Below, piece by piece: positions 1 through 36,985 of a DNA stretch of 64,000 nucleotides. The first letter of the stretch is position 1. Each line of letters starts with the position of its first letter. The notes under the pieces were generated by a model. That model was not told the origin of the DNA and did not search any database. It was given only the letters and a program-made list of their open reading frames with translations. The position numbers and the translations under genes were made by a program. Source of the stretch: Mastigias papua (Eukaryota > Cnidaria > Scyphozoa > Rhizostomeae > Mastigiidae); contig OZ025271.1 in assembly GCA_964019165.1 (NCBI GenBank), forward strand, positions 16,338,459 through 16,402,458. The letters run 5' to 3'.

Positions 1-304
1 TACGCTCTAGTTGTGCTGCTCATTATAATGCCACTCTATAGTGATTTATGGCTGCTGCACAATGTATGTAGACAAATAGAGTTGCCTAAGAGTGAACTTA
101 GAGTCATTTATTAAACACTGTAATTCCCCAAAAGCTATAGTAGTTGGCTTCTTCTCTGGATAGACTCTGGATACACAACAACGTGTTTCAATATGCTAAG
201 TTAGCATGGATTGCTTTGAAAGACTTTAGCTCAATGCTTGACATACTGTGCAGCTTTGTGATATTTGGGAAATTATGAGGCTGGTCTTTCTATTATCTCT
301 TCTG
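1..304. other. Unassigned leading sequence
   Basis: I see no exon, repeat array or recognisable element here. If the SIN3 gene extends leftward, as its missing N-terminus requires, this is intron. Confidence 0.4.
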
Positions 305-319
305 GCCTCATAATCGATC

Positions 320-495
320 CAGTATGAAATCATATCGGATTTCGGTGTTTACACGATACCGTACCCATTTCATACCGTATTCATAACCGCATTGAAATCA
401 TACCGTATTCATCATCGTCTTTTTATAAAGGAAAGGCCAATACGGTATGAAAACATATCGGATTCAAATGAATACGGTACCGTGTAAACTGGGCC
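320..495. mobile_element. Palindromic MITE-like element
   Basis: Arms at 347-363 and 473-489 are reverse complements with one mismatch (GTTTACACGATACCGTA against its partner). CATATCGGAT and ATACGGTATGAAA-type words also recur in opposite orientations inside. This is the usual make-up of a short non-autonomous DNA transposon. No target duplication was pinned down and the superfamily is unknown. Confidence 0.55.
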
Positions 496-919
496 TAACT
501 TTGCACTAGTATATACGGTAAATCTGCATATTTGCCCAAATGTACTCGCTGCGTGGAAATATTGGGATGTGACAACCCCACAACCCTAGCGGCCGTGCCT
601 CGGCATAGACATACCTAATGGGGAAGAAGGTATGGAGGCCTTTCCCCAGAATTATACCCAGCATTTTATTCCCTTTGTTCCCCTGTGTTATATCGCTAAC
701 TAGTATTGGTGACACATCAGGACAGCTGTTACCATTTATTACTTTCTCATGTTTTGAATAAAGTTTTAATTGGCGACTTAATCTTTTGTTAGATGCGAAG
801 ATGAGAGGTTTGAGGTTCGTTGTACCAGCGCTGTCTAATATTGTCTTATTAGATGTATCACATTGGATTCCATTATACTGCATGTCTTATATATTATGCT
901 ATTTGATGTTGAAGTGTGT

Positions 920-1400
<481 letters not shown>

Positions 1401-1437
1401 GTATTTTTTCTGCGTTTGGATCAAGACAGATAGATTG

Positions 1438-26560
<25,123 letters not shown>

Positions 26561-26800
26561 CCGTGAAGAGATCCGAATAGAGGCTGATTAAAGAGGGATG
26601 ACCGCTGTAAGCCTGAACTTGTTATGATCGTAGTAACTGTTTATGACATTGTAAGTATTGTGATATTTTGATATCCGGACTGTGTAGATTACGAATCCCC
26701 AACTAGGGCACAGATTCATAAGAGAATTTAGTCTCCGAGAGCCCTTTTACCCAATAGCTCGTTCAAACACATACAGAATGTCTTTATATAACGGCGTTCT
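26561..26800 (+). other. Likely SIN3 3' UTR
   Basis: Directly after the stop. ATTAAA at 26587-26592 is a possible but very early poly(A) signal, and TGTAAGTATTGTG at 26650-26662 is GU-rich. The true cleavage site cannot be set. Confidence 0.4.
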
Positions 26801-26934
26801 GTTTACACGACGACGATAACGAAGACAGTATGATTTGAGCGCGCGTATGAATACAGCAGTGTCCCAGGGGAGTAGAAGTGTTTTATGAAATAGTCATTGC
26901 TTGCGTGAGTTGTCCGCAAGGATTGAAACTTTAC

Positions 26935-26990
26935 GCGACGCCCGCGACGCCCGCGACGCCCGCGACGCCCGCGACGCCCGCGACGCCCGC
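26935..26990. repeat. 9-bp tandem repeat GCGACGCCC, 6 copies
   Basis: Perfect GC-rich repeat in otherwise AT-rich DNA, about 380 bp after the SIN3 stop. Confidence 0.95.
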
Positions 26991-27061
26991 TTCTTTGTCG
27001 AACACGGCATCATGTTAGGAAGAATTGCGTATTGACCTAGTGCCGTACTTATAAATTTACC

Positions 27062-27456
27062 TAAAGCCCTGGCCAAATGCTCTCGACTTTTCTCTCGACA
27101 ACGCTCTAGATGTTTGTCGAGTGAAATGTCGAGAGCGTTTGGCCACCTTGTATAGTGATGTCGAGCGTTGTCGAAGGTTGTCGAGTCAAATTTGATCAAG
27201 GTCAAGATTTTCGAGCGGAAATACTTAACATTTGTGTTGTTTGAGGTTTTGTCGAGAGCGTTTGGCCAGGTACCCGACTTTTACGCTCGACTTTATGCAC
27301 AAAAATTCAGAGTCTATGCATGTGCAAAGGACAGAAAAGTAAAAAGTCGAGTGAAAGTCGAGAGCGCTTGGCTACCCTCCACTCGACAATGCTCGACATC
27401 GATTTTTGTCGAGCGCTGTAGGATGAAAAGTCGAGAGCGTCTGGACAAGGCTTTTA
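27062..27456. mobile_element. MITE with CTCTCGACTTTT ends
   Basis: Left AAAGCCCTGGCCAAATGCTC then TCGACTTTT, inverted at the right as AAAAGTCGAGAGCG then CTGGACAAGGCTTT. TA lies outside both ends. GTCGAG words recur throughout. About 390 bp, non-coding. Confidence 0.85.
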
Positions 27457-28040
27457 TATCTTACTATGTTAATCATCATCCGTCATGTAAACAGAAGGCC
27501 AGTACGGTATAAGACTTTATCAAAGTCACTTTCAACATATTCCGTGAACTCTTAAAATTTCCAAGCGTGTGCACGGTTAAATTTGCAGATCTATGCACAG
27601 CTGGAGGTTGTTTGGTTCGCATTTTGACCCAGCCTCTCAGAATTCCGTCGGTTGTCGATGCTGTAATACTCATTGGCGTAGGGTGTCATTTGTCCCGGGT
27701 GCACAGACCATTGCTACTTTTCAACAAGCAGCAGATGGATATTTTTGCCTATATATCCTCAACACTTAATTCTTATTGGTGCCATGTTTTATTAGCCTCC
27801 ATTTCAAACCCTTATGAACAGGGATGCCTGCACAGGAATTAAGCAAGAGAAGCATAGTTTGTTCACAGGACACCAAAGGTGCCATTCAGAAATCATATCA
27901 CTCAAGGTATGATTTTCTGTGCTAGATGTCATACTTTTCAAGCTCTGAAGTGCGTAGCAGGCCATTTATAAAAGACATGTTATGGCAGAAAGAGTCAAGA
28001 CATTTACTGATAATAAGAATGTTTACTAAATTCTATGAAG
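27457..28040. other. Intergenic, no element recognised
   Basis: One short open frame (27567-27842) resembles nothing I know. Confidence 0.35.
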
Positions 28041-28200
28041 AGTGAAAGAGCGAGAAAATAACTGACTCGAGCGACACTCGAACTTGCGACCTCTAGTTTT
28101 ATACGCCAAGTACTCTACCACTTGGCGTATAAAGCCAGGGGTCGCGAGTTCGAATCCCGTGCTCGGTTCAGTTATTTTCTCTGACTTTCATTTTTCTTTC
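28041..28200. mobile_element. tRNA-like foldback element
   Basis: Outer arms AGTGAAAG-GAGAAAATAACTGA and the inverted TCAGTTATTTTCTCTGACTTTC. Inner arms TTATACGCCAAGT and ACTTGGCGTATAA (28098-28132). On the right, GGTCGCGAGTTCGAATCCCG is a B-box/T-arm sequence; on the left its inverse CGAACTTGCGACC. It thus looks like a tRNA-like module present twice, head to head. Second copy at 15252-15359. Confidence 0.75.
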
Positions 28201-30106
28201 CTCCTAGATCCTGTTGTCTCAACGTAAATTCTATCAGTAAGTTGCATAGTCAAAGTCAGAATATTTTCAAAACAATGCATGCAAACTGTTTGTTTATAAA
28301 TGAAGATTTGAGACAATTCCCCAAATTTTTGCGATGACTGCGAAGGATACATATCGCCCTCTTTCCTCGTGGATTGAGGGCAGGTGGCGATCGTCCCCAC
28401 TGCTCCATGCTGCAAGCGTCCTTGTGTGCGAGTATTGTTGTGGACCAACCAGAATTTCCTCCCTCTATATACTAATTGGTGACATGATCACATATTTTAA
28501 TTTATTCTGCTAAGTTATTCCTTCCCTCCAAACAGACCCCCTGTTTGTGTCATCCATCATGGTCACTTTCTCATAATTCTTCTTTTTTAAGGGGATGTTG
28601 TTTATTAGCCCCAATTATCTGCATACGCCCTTACGTACCGAGTTGTCACCTTCATTTCCAGTAATTGTCCTTTATGCTTTTATTAATTAACACGGATTTA
28701 GCCTTGCAGTTTTAGTGAGGCAAAATAGACTCCGTGGGCTCCACGTCCCAGATTCCTAGTCCAGAGTTTGTACATTATCCCGTGGTAGCGTTCTACCACA
28801 GAAGATTTTGTCGACGATTTCGTTTGCCCATTACGATTGTTTTGTTCTAGAATTGTATATCTACTGTACAATGTTTGTTATTGGTTGATTAGTTATAATT
28901 ATCTTAATCAACTGAAGATTGAATGCGACCATAAATCAACGTCATGACCTACGTAATGTTCAAGCTCGATTTTTGAAATATTGCTGTGTGCACTGCTCTG
29001 GGCTGCCTCGTCCTTTGGAGGGAAGAGATTGTAGCTCTTTAATCCCAGAATCTTCATGGTCGATTTTGAAACGCTGCTATGTGGGTTGGACGGCGTTGTC
29101 GGCTTGTTGTAGAGGAGAGATTGTATCTAGTGGCATGCCCAGTGTAAATGAAGCGAAGGGACAAAAATAGAAAGGGATCTTAAGGCGTGCCCCATAGAAA
29201 ATTTCGTAAAGACACGCCCTTTGCTCTGGCCTAGAGTGCATCTCTCACGGCTCAGAGTGCATCTCTCAAATCTCATGCTTTCATCTCTCAAAGGGCATGC
29301 TTGATACTAGCAACAAAAGACTTTACACTTCTGTGATAGTCATTCTATAACAAAGAGAGCATTAGGCAGAAAATACTTAGAAGAGGCATCCCTTAGTTCG
29401 ATGTTAAAGGAATCCTGATGTAGCGTATACGAGTCCTCAGAATGTCTGCTCGAAGAATACACTTCACTTTACTTCGTTGAAGGCCACTCTGCCCTCGTTT
29501 TCAAATCAACATATAACCAATACACGAGCACATTTACATACATCAACACATTTTACTACATTTAACAGACTTTAACATTTCATCAGTTTAAGGAGGGAAA
29601 GCCTACGTTACACCTTCCCCCACCTAAGCAACAGAACTGACACAAAAAAGAGAGCTGGTGACTTACAAAGTCCCCAAAACGAATTGGACGATTAACTAGC
29701 TGCCGGAAGTGAGCAGGCATTTAACAGACTTCAATATTTAATCAGCTTTAGGAGGGAAGGCTTGCATTACACTGATAGCCACCTTTCGCCAGAAGTGGAG
29801 AGAGGGGGGAATTAGTATTTGGCTGCTGGAGTGGTTGGAGTCACTGGTTTTCAAGATATTAGAGCCAAAAAAACGTTTACTCTATCAAACCTAACACAAA
29901 TTAACGTTTGTGCCAAAGATACCTACTTGAACACTCGCTAATTTTTATGTGACGTTTAGATTTATCAGGCTGCCATTGAGATAGTTTTGCTAATTGTTTG
30001 TCTCTGCCATGCCCCTTATTATGTGGTATATCCAAGAAATGACCAAACCTACATTTTATTAACTGTGGATGTGTAAATATTGCTTATTTTAGGCTCTGTA
30101 TCCATT
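28201..30106. other. Intergenic, no element recognised
   Basis: 1.9 kb without a supported gene. CATCTCTCA words at 29230-29290 form a weak short repeat. Confidence 0.35.
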
Positions 30107-30108
30107 TA

Positions 30109-30655
30109 CGCACTTTTTTGTGTGAATATAATCTATAGGGATATCAAGGCTCAACATCACTGAAATTTAAGAATTTAAGAACAATTTAAGAATTTAAGAA
30201 CAATTTAAGAATTTAAGAACAATTTAAGAATCTAAGAACAATTTAAGAATTTAAGAACAATTTAAGAATTTAAGAACAATTTAAGAATCTAAGAACAATT
30301 TAAGAATTTAAGAACAATTTAAGAATTTAAGAACAATTTAAGAATTTAAGAACACTTTAAGAATCTAAGAACAATTTAAGAATTTAAGAACAATTTAAGA
30401 ATTTAAGAACAATTTAAGAATTTAAGAATAATTTAAGACTTTAAGAATAATTTAAGAATTTAAGAACAATTTAAGAATTTAAGAACAATTTAAGAATCTA
30501 AGAACAATTTAAGAATTTAAGAACAATTTAAGAATTTAAGAACAATTTAAGAATTTAAGAACAATTTAAGAATTTAAGAATAATTTAAGAATTTAAGAAC
30601 AATTTAAGAATTTAAGAACAATGCAAGACTCAAGCTTCGTGTAGAAAACGGAACA
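30109..30655. repeat. 19-bp minisatellite inside a MITE-like element
   Basis: From about 30158 to 30626 a 19-bp unit (AATTTAAGAATTTAAGAAC) repeats about 24 times with few changes. The left flank starts CGCACTTTTTTGTGTG, similar to MITE ends at 48250. The right flank has ACACGTGTGAG. The array seems to have grown from TTAAGAAC-type words common to these elements. Confidence 0.85.
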
Positions 30656-31105
30656 CGTGTGAGTTTCACTTGTCTGGCCTGGGAGTCAGTACGCTTTGAT
30701 GCGACTCATTTCATTTCATTTTCATTTCAAAATATTTAAACACAAATCCCTATCAGCTATACTAAAAATAACATAAAATAATAAATAACAATACTTCTAC
30801 TACAAATTAACTTTATTCAAAATGAGGATGTAGCTGTTCTACCTAGGGACCGTGTTTTTTTTTTGGGAATTTATTAACTTTGTAGGAATCCCTTCAAGTT
30901 TCTTTTAAACATGGAAATTGTGGGGCACATTCTTATGTAAAATGGGCGAGTGTCTGTTACACACTCTTTAGTCAAAGGATATTGCCTATACGACTACGCT
31001 GAAATCGCTGAGATTTAAGAGTAACCTTAGGCTCAAAGCCGGCAAATGTTAAAGAATATTGAGGATCAGAAAAGATTAGGTATTCTTATGAAAACAGTTT
31101 GTATA
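30656..31105 (-). mobile_element. Retroelement tail and MITE fragments
   Basis: TTCATTTCATTTTCATTTC near 30704-30730 looks like a tail of a minus-strand retroelement. The 30980-31040 segment is the reverse complement of words at 48325-48390 (TTTGAGCCTAAG), so both belong to one element family. Confidence 0.45.
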
Positions 31106-31120
31106 CGTTAACCTGCACTT

Positions 31121-31396
31121 AGGTAATAAAAAAAGGTAAAGGTGAGTCCCGTGTACGATTCCATATGTTGCGGGAGTGCCCGTTAGAGGGACACTTATCC
31201 TGAGTCGTCGACATAGTGAGGTAGGGTGGACAGTTCCTTTCCTCGCCGCCTTTAACTTCGCCAGTGATGCCACCAGGTACCCATTTGCTGCTGGGTGGAC
31301 AGTGAGCGAGCATCCCAACTATGATCCGAGGGTTCGGCTCGAACTATCGATGTTTTGCTCAGCAGTCAAGCGCTCTAACCACTTGGCCACTCGCCC
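31121..31396 (-). mobile_element. tRNA-Ser-like derived SINE
   Basis: Read from 31396 leftward, it starts GGGCGAGTGGCCAAGTGGTT then AGAGCGCTTGACTGCTGAGC, with an A box (TGGCCAAGTGG) and a B-box-like AGTTCGAGCC, then an unrelated body of about 200 bp ending in CCTTTTTTTATTACC. These are the parts of a pol III-transcribed SINE. A body fragment in + orientation lies at 50659-50756. It is not a functional tRNA: the head lacks a clean acceptor stem. Confidence 0.85.
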
Positions 31397-32272
31397 ATAC
31401 TTAAATAGTACAAATTACTAAATTGAAACTTAATAAATACTAAAATGCTAATATGTGGGTAAGTAGTATTACGTGAAGTTACTTATACTACCATCACGAA
31501 ACTTCCTAATATTTTTAAGTACAACTTCGCTCACACGCACACGTGGCGTTTGCATTCGTATATCCTACAGTATCACATTTTTTTAATCTCTCGTTGTTTG
31601 AAATCCCTATGCAATTCGTAGTCGTTCTCTCAGACACTGCACGTGGTTATAAATCCAACGTTTGTGTCCTCCAATGCAACGTGTGATGTCCCATTACGGC
31701 AAGCAATGTCTCGAGGGACATTACTCGAGATTAAGTTTCGTATCGCGTGGACTGGTTTGTCCATTCGACAAATATGCATGACAGCAGTTACGGCAAAGCC
31801 AAATGACCATAAGACCTCCATTGTCTCCTTGATAGATCTGATAGATCTAATTCATTAGCTGGAGCTGGCCCATTATCTTCTACTGTTATCGTTTTAACTG
31901 GACTGGCGTTTCTAAGTCCCTGTTCCCTCTGTCCAATAAAACCACAGTTCCTTCTGGTAATTGTATTCAGCGCCAATTTCATGAACGAAGAAGTCTCATG
32001 TACAACCCACCCGGCTGAAGTCCACTGCGAAGACGCTGCAATTCTATCAACAGATTCAATTCCCAATATAGTTTTCTCAAAGCCACATTTTGCTACGTCA
32101 TCATGCTTTGGGCAAGATAGATTGAAGATCTTTTTGCATAGTGAATATGCTAGAGAAATTCCAGTCTCAGGATTTAGTAAACACGATGAAGAAAATCTTC
32201 ATAAAGTCATTTGTCGATGAACAAATGAGCTTCTACATTTGCGGAGAATCTCACACGGTGCAACAGGCCGAA
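31397..32272. other. Intergenic; weakly coding-like stretch
   Basis: Around 31620-32220 overlapping open frames exist on both strands (up to 92 aa) with a composition less AT-rich than the flanks. No motif recognised and no splice-supported model. Could be an old transposon ORF. Confidence 0.3.
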
Positions 32273-32621
32273 TACACCTTTTTTCATAAGAAAAACACTT
32301 TTTTTCCTGAGGCTCAGTTTTCTTAACTTTTCACGAATTTGAGGCTGAGATTTTCTTCAGATTTTCTTAACTTTTGCAGGAATAAAATGGCTGAAACGGG
32401 CTACTCTGTATTTGTTGGGCCACCATAAGTCTCGATCTTTGTACGAGAGTTTGCAAAAATGAGCCAATATCAATTTCTGGCATGTAAAGAAGATGAACTG
32501 TAATTTCCTTAGCATTTTCTTGAACTTGAGCCTTGTGATTTTCTTAGGATTTTCTTAAGATTTTGGCCATTTGAGCCTCATTTTCTTATAAACTTTTTTC
32601 TTATAGTAAAAAAAAGGTGTA
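32273..32621. mobile_element. MITE, TA-flanked, 345 bp
   Basis: Left CACCTTTTTTCATAAGAAAA, right inverted TTCTTATAGTAAAAAAAAGG-TG, with TA directly outside (32273-32274 and 32620-32621). Inner words GAGGCTGAGATTTTCTT and TTTTCTTAACTTTT are shared with other elements here. Confidence 0.8.
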
Positions 32622-32839
32622 ATCAAAATGTTTACAGGAATGAGAATTCAGAGGGAAGTCGTCACCAAATTTTAAGGCGATGGGAAAAGTCACCAAGCTT
32701 CTGATTGAGTTGAAAAAATCGCTAAAATTTGAAAGGAATAGGAATATTCAGATTTCAGTTCCATTCCCCTGGTTGGGAGAGAGTTTGTTGCGTGATTCAA
32801 AGTAGGAGAGACGTTAGAGAGCTGTTCCACCCGAGAGCT

Positions 32840-33255
32840 CGTTTGATATGCACTCTTTTCTATATAAAAACCAGTAACATTGGGGTTCATGCTGGCTGTT
32901 CTTCCTTTTTCCAAAGTTTTAAGGCTGAATTGTTCTTAATTTGTTCTTATATTATTGGGGTGAAGCAGTAGAGACATTGGACAATATACAAGACAATATT
33001 GGATGTTTCACCACAACTAATTCACGACAATCAAAGAGGAGAAGTGGCAGAACTGCCTATTTTCCTCAGGCTAACTAGAAAAGGACACTTTTTTGCCAAT
33101 ATATCATTGGAGAGCATATGCACCGTTGTCCAGAAATACATTTTACGACAGTGTTTGAGCCTCAGCTTGTTCATAATTTGTTCTTTATTTCCCATCAATT
33201 TGAAGGCTCGTGTTCTCACAAAATTGTTCTTATAAAAGAACAAGTGTACAAGCAC
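32840..33255. mobile_element. Probable MITE related to the ATAAGAAC families
   Basis: The right end TTGTTCTTATAAAAGAACAA then GTGTA, and inner GTTCTTAA / TTGTTCTTATA words, resemble the other elements. The left border is unclear. Confidence 0.4.
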
Positions 33256-33369
33256 TATCTTTTGTAGGCAAGTGCTTTATAATTGTCGAGAATTTGAGGC
33301 AAAATTCCTTCAATCCGCAAAGTAATTCTGAAGCATAGGATTCTCCATAATAAACCACAAGGAATAAAC

Positions 33370-33680
33370 ACAAATTGCGATTTTGTAAAGCAGTTCAAAA
33401 AACAAGATTCATGAGTAAAATTTATAGTCAGTTCTCTCTACCTTTTCACGTGCTGGAGTCTCTGTCTCAACAAAGCAGTTTAGTAAAAACGAGGTTAACC
33501 CCCTAGAAGAAACCCCCTAGAAGAACTCAAAGACACGTGCAATTTTGTTTTAGCCTCGTTTTTATTAAATTGTTTTGTTGAGATAGAGACTCCAGCACGT
33601 GAGAAAGAGAGAGAACTGACTATAAATTTTACTCATGAATCTTGTTTTTGAACTGTTTTACGAAATTGGAACTTGTGTTG
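33370..33680. mobile_element. Inverted-repeat element, about 300 bp
   Basis: AATTGCGATTTTGTAAAGCA ... GACTCCAG-type words: GATTCATGAGTAAAATTTAT at 33408-33427 returns inverted as ATAAATTTTACTCATGAATC at 33622-33641, and CACGTGCTGGAGTCTCTGTC (33448-33467) as GATAGAGACTCCAGCACGTG (33581-33600). The long arms make a foldback with a loop of about 110 bp. Confidence 0.8.
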
Positions 33681-33826
33681 TTCCTTGTGGTTTATTCCTC
33701 TGGGTCACATTCTGGAGAATCTTTATGGTTCAGAATTTCTTTAGGGATTGTAGGAATTCTGCATCAAATTCTCGACATAAGTAATAATTTAGAATAATTC
33801 CAGAATATATTTTCTTCTATGGTAGA

Positions 33827-33850
33827 CGTTTCGATTGATATCTTCTTCGG
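33827..33850 (-). mobile_element. Penelope-like end motif, hammerhead-like
   Basis: Minus strand CCGAAGAAGATATCAATCGA then AACG. Compared with 12511-12533 the stem pair changes from GAC/GTC to GAT/ATC, so pairing is kept. Confidence 0.45.
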
Positions 33851-34529
33851 TACTAATTAGTAAATATATGAATGTGTGCATGTGTGTTCGCGCGTATGTG
33901 CGCGCGCATGCGATTAGCATGAATACATTAAAGTGAACGATGCAAGAAATGATCCTTGCGAAACCCTGAGATCTTCCGTCCTACCACTGCTTAAGCTATC
34001 AATAGAGTATATCCGCCTACTTTTCTATATCAATAGACGTTTTCGTTCATTTTCCCAGGCTGCGGTTAAATCAAAACAAACAAGAGACAATTATCGATAT
34101 GTTAAGTAATCTTTTGGGCAAACAGTGGTAGCCCGACGGCCTACTTCTGTCGGAAATTTTTTCAAAATGTGTAATCACAGACAACCCACGCGACGCGGAG
34201 CACTTCACTCAGACCGTCCTAAGGGCGTGTAACTTGTCATAAAATGTATGCACTGATTGAATGCGCTAGAAATTCACCTACAGCACAGCTCATGTTGCGT
34301 AATGTTGCGTCATTATCACGTTCATCATCTCCTATTGCACAATTGTTTTTGAATTATGTTGGGGGCCGTGCAGAGGACTTTTGGGCTCCGGGTCAGGAAG
34401 CCTAAAACTCAAAGCAAGTTATCAAAGTACCACAGAGGTGTGCTCTTTTGGGCCTTTGGTACCATGGGTCCCAGTTCATTGACTCCATGACCCCCCTTTC
34501 CTCAGCATTGATTCTGTTTATATGCTAAA
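33851..34529. other. Intergenic, no element recognised
   Basis: Nothing supported. Confidence 0.35.
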
Positions 34530-35200
34530 CCTTCCTGAAAACTCCATATACTTTCCGAAAACACAATACACTTTCTGAACACAAAATACGCTTTTCGAAA
34601 ACAATACTCTTTCCGAAAACATAATATACTTTTCGAAAACATGATGCATTTTCGAGAACACAATACACTTGGAAAACACGATACACTTTCCTAAACTACA
34701 TTTAAACACATTAAACTTTTCAAAAACCAAACGGCACCTTCTTAAAAGACAAAAAATTTGTCGAAAGCACAATGCAATGTCCTAACACAAAATACACTTC
34801 CTGAAAACTCAATTTACTTTCCGAAAACACAATACACTTTCCGAACACAAATTACGCTGTTCGAAAACAGTACTTTTTCCGAAAACATAATATATACTTT
34901 CGAAAACATAATGCATTTTCGAAAACACAATACATTTGGAAAACGCGATACACTTTCCTAAAATGCATTTAAACACATTAACTTTTCAAAAAACCAAACT
35001 GCACGTTCTTAAAAGACAAAAAAATTGTCGAAAACACAATACAATGTACTAAAACAAAATACACTTCCTGAAAACTCAACGTACTTGTCGAAAACACAAT
35101 ACACTTTCCAAAACCAAAATAAACTTTCTGGAAACACAATATACTGTCCAAAAACACGATGCAATCCCTGAAAACACAACGTACTTTCTGGAAGTGCATT
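34530..35200. repeat. Degenerate minisatellite, left arm (ACACAATACACTTTCCGAAA)
   Basis: About 20-24 bp units built on ACACAATACACTTTCCGAAA recur for 670 bp. Two higher-order blocks (34530-34760 and about 34800-35020) share the order of variants. Confidence 0.85.
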
Positions 35201-35835
35201 ACAGCTTTTGTTGAAAAAGTGTGACAGTGAATAACTGGGGAATACTATAAACGGGGTATTTGGAAAATTTTTTCCATAGCTGATGCTCTGTTGCATATCG
35301 CTTGTTATTTTATGTTTTACGAAGGGTATTTTGTTTCACTCACTCTTTACGTAACTAAGTGTAGAGTGTGAAAACATGGTCAAAATCGTGCAAGTATTCT
35401 TTCAAAACAACAAACAATGGGAAAATGTCTGAATATGATTTTGCAGTGGCCCCGAAAATACTGAATATAACTTTGAACTCAGGTCTTTTGCTCTATCATT
35501 CTTTCACAATCCAGTTGTGCCATTTTTTGCAATGTTATCTTCTTGCTATGGCATCACCTCATGTCCTACTTTTTGATTGTTTATGTCTATCGACGTATTT
35601 TTATCACCTTCCTATCATAGTTATTTGTCTATTTCATATGCCATATCAAGGTAATCAATATTCGCATATACAGGTACGAAATTTATGATGCATAGCCTAG
35701 TTCAGTTTGTTAAACTCAAAATTGTGCATCTCTGGCTCTTCAACAGGAACTCAAAAATGAAACAAACGCTGCTAACATTACTATCACAATGCAAGTGGTA
35801 TATTTCCATTACCACAGAACTTGTGTGTTTGGACA
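35201..35835. other. Unique spacer between inverted minisatellite arms
   Basis: A 106-codon open frame (35368-35688) has no recognisable motif. Nothing else seen. Confidence 0.35.
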
Positions 35836-36050
35836 GTCTATTGTGTTTTCAAAAAGTGTGTTGTTGTTTAAAAAATGTATTATGTTTTGAGAAAGTGCAT
35901 TGTGTTTTCAAAAAGTTTATTTTGAATTCGAAAAGTGTATTGTGTTGTCGGAAAGCGTAAAGTGTTTTCAGAAAGTGCATTGTGTTTCAAAAAGTGAATT
36001 GTGGCTTCGAAGAGTGTGTTATGTGTTCGGAAAATGCAGTGTATTCGGAA
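35836..36050. repeat. Degenerate minisatellite, right arm (inverted)
   Basis: Units such as GTGTATTGTGTTTTCGGAAA are the reverse complement of the left-arm unit, so the two arrays face each other across 635 bp. Confidence 0.85.
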
Positions 36051-36164
36051 CATTTAAAGGTTTGATGATGAATTTCCATAATGTTGAAACTCTGAAGTTT
36101 CTTTTGTCCTTCTTGACCATCATATGGTACGGTAACCTTTTGTAGCAGCTAACTACCTAAATAA

Positions 36165-36285
36165 GTACTCAACTGCCAAACTAAACACTTAACAGACTTG
36201 AACTAACTAAGTAGCTGCCGAACTAACTAACTAACTGACTAACTAACTAACTAACTAGCTAGCTAACTAACTAGCTGACTAACTG

Positions 36286-36336
<51 letters not shown>

Positions 36337-36359
36337 CATTAGCTAACAAATTAACAAAC

Positions 36360-36392
<33 letters not shown>

Positions 36393-36985
36393 CATTAGCT
36401 AACAAATTAACAAAAAATTTAACTAACTAACTAATTAACTATCTAGCTAACTAAGTAGCTACCGAACTAACTAACTAACAAACAAATTAACTAACTAACT
36501 AACTAACTAGCTAACTAACTAACTAATTAGTTAAGCAGCAAACTAATTAATTATCTATCTAACTATAGCCGACTAAATAACTAATTAACTAGCTAATTAA
36601 CTGAGCAACTGGCAAATTACCTAACTAGCTACCAAACTAACTAACTAACTAACTAACTAACCAACTAACTAACTAGCTAACTAACTAACTGACCAGCCAA
36701 GTAGCAGACTAACTAATTATCTATCTAACTACCTAACTATCTAACTTTCTAACTTAAGTTACAAATTAACTGCTTCACTAGCTAACTAACAACCTAATCA
36801 ATCACCTAATTAACTAACAAACTAGCTACCTAGCTAGCTAACTTATTGTCTATCTAGCTAGTTGACTAACAAGCCAATTAAATATCTATCTAACTAACTA
36901 ACTAACTAATTAGCACTAACTAACTAGCTAAGTAATTAGGAAACTACTTAACAAACTATCTAACTAAATAACAATTTAAATCAAT
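36165..36985. repeat. (CTAA)n degenerate tetranucleotide array
   Basis: About 800 bp of ACTAACTAACTAACT with CTAG, CTGA and ATTA variants. Confidence 0.95.

Noticed and set aside
506..883. 125-codon minus-strand open frame
   Set aside because: No recognisable motif, no splice context, and it ends in the sequence next to the AT array. Probably chance or an unidentified old repeat.
31330..31396. Possible tRNA-Ser gene on the minus strand
   Set aside because: No intact acceptor stem. The sequence continues into a SINE body with a T-rich tail and recurs elsewhere as a SINE head.
31630..32220. Possible gene: overlapping frames of 60-92 codons on both strands
   Set aside because: No domain recognised, no consistent exon model; kept only as a weakly coding-like stretch.
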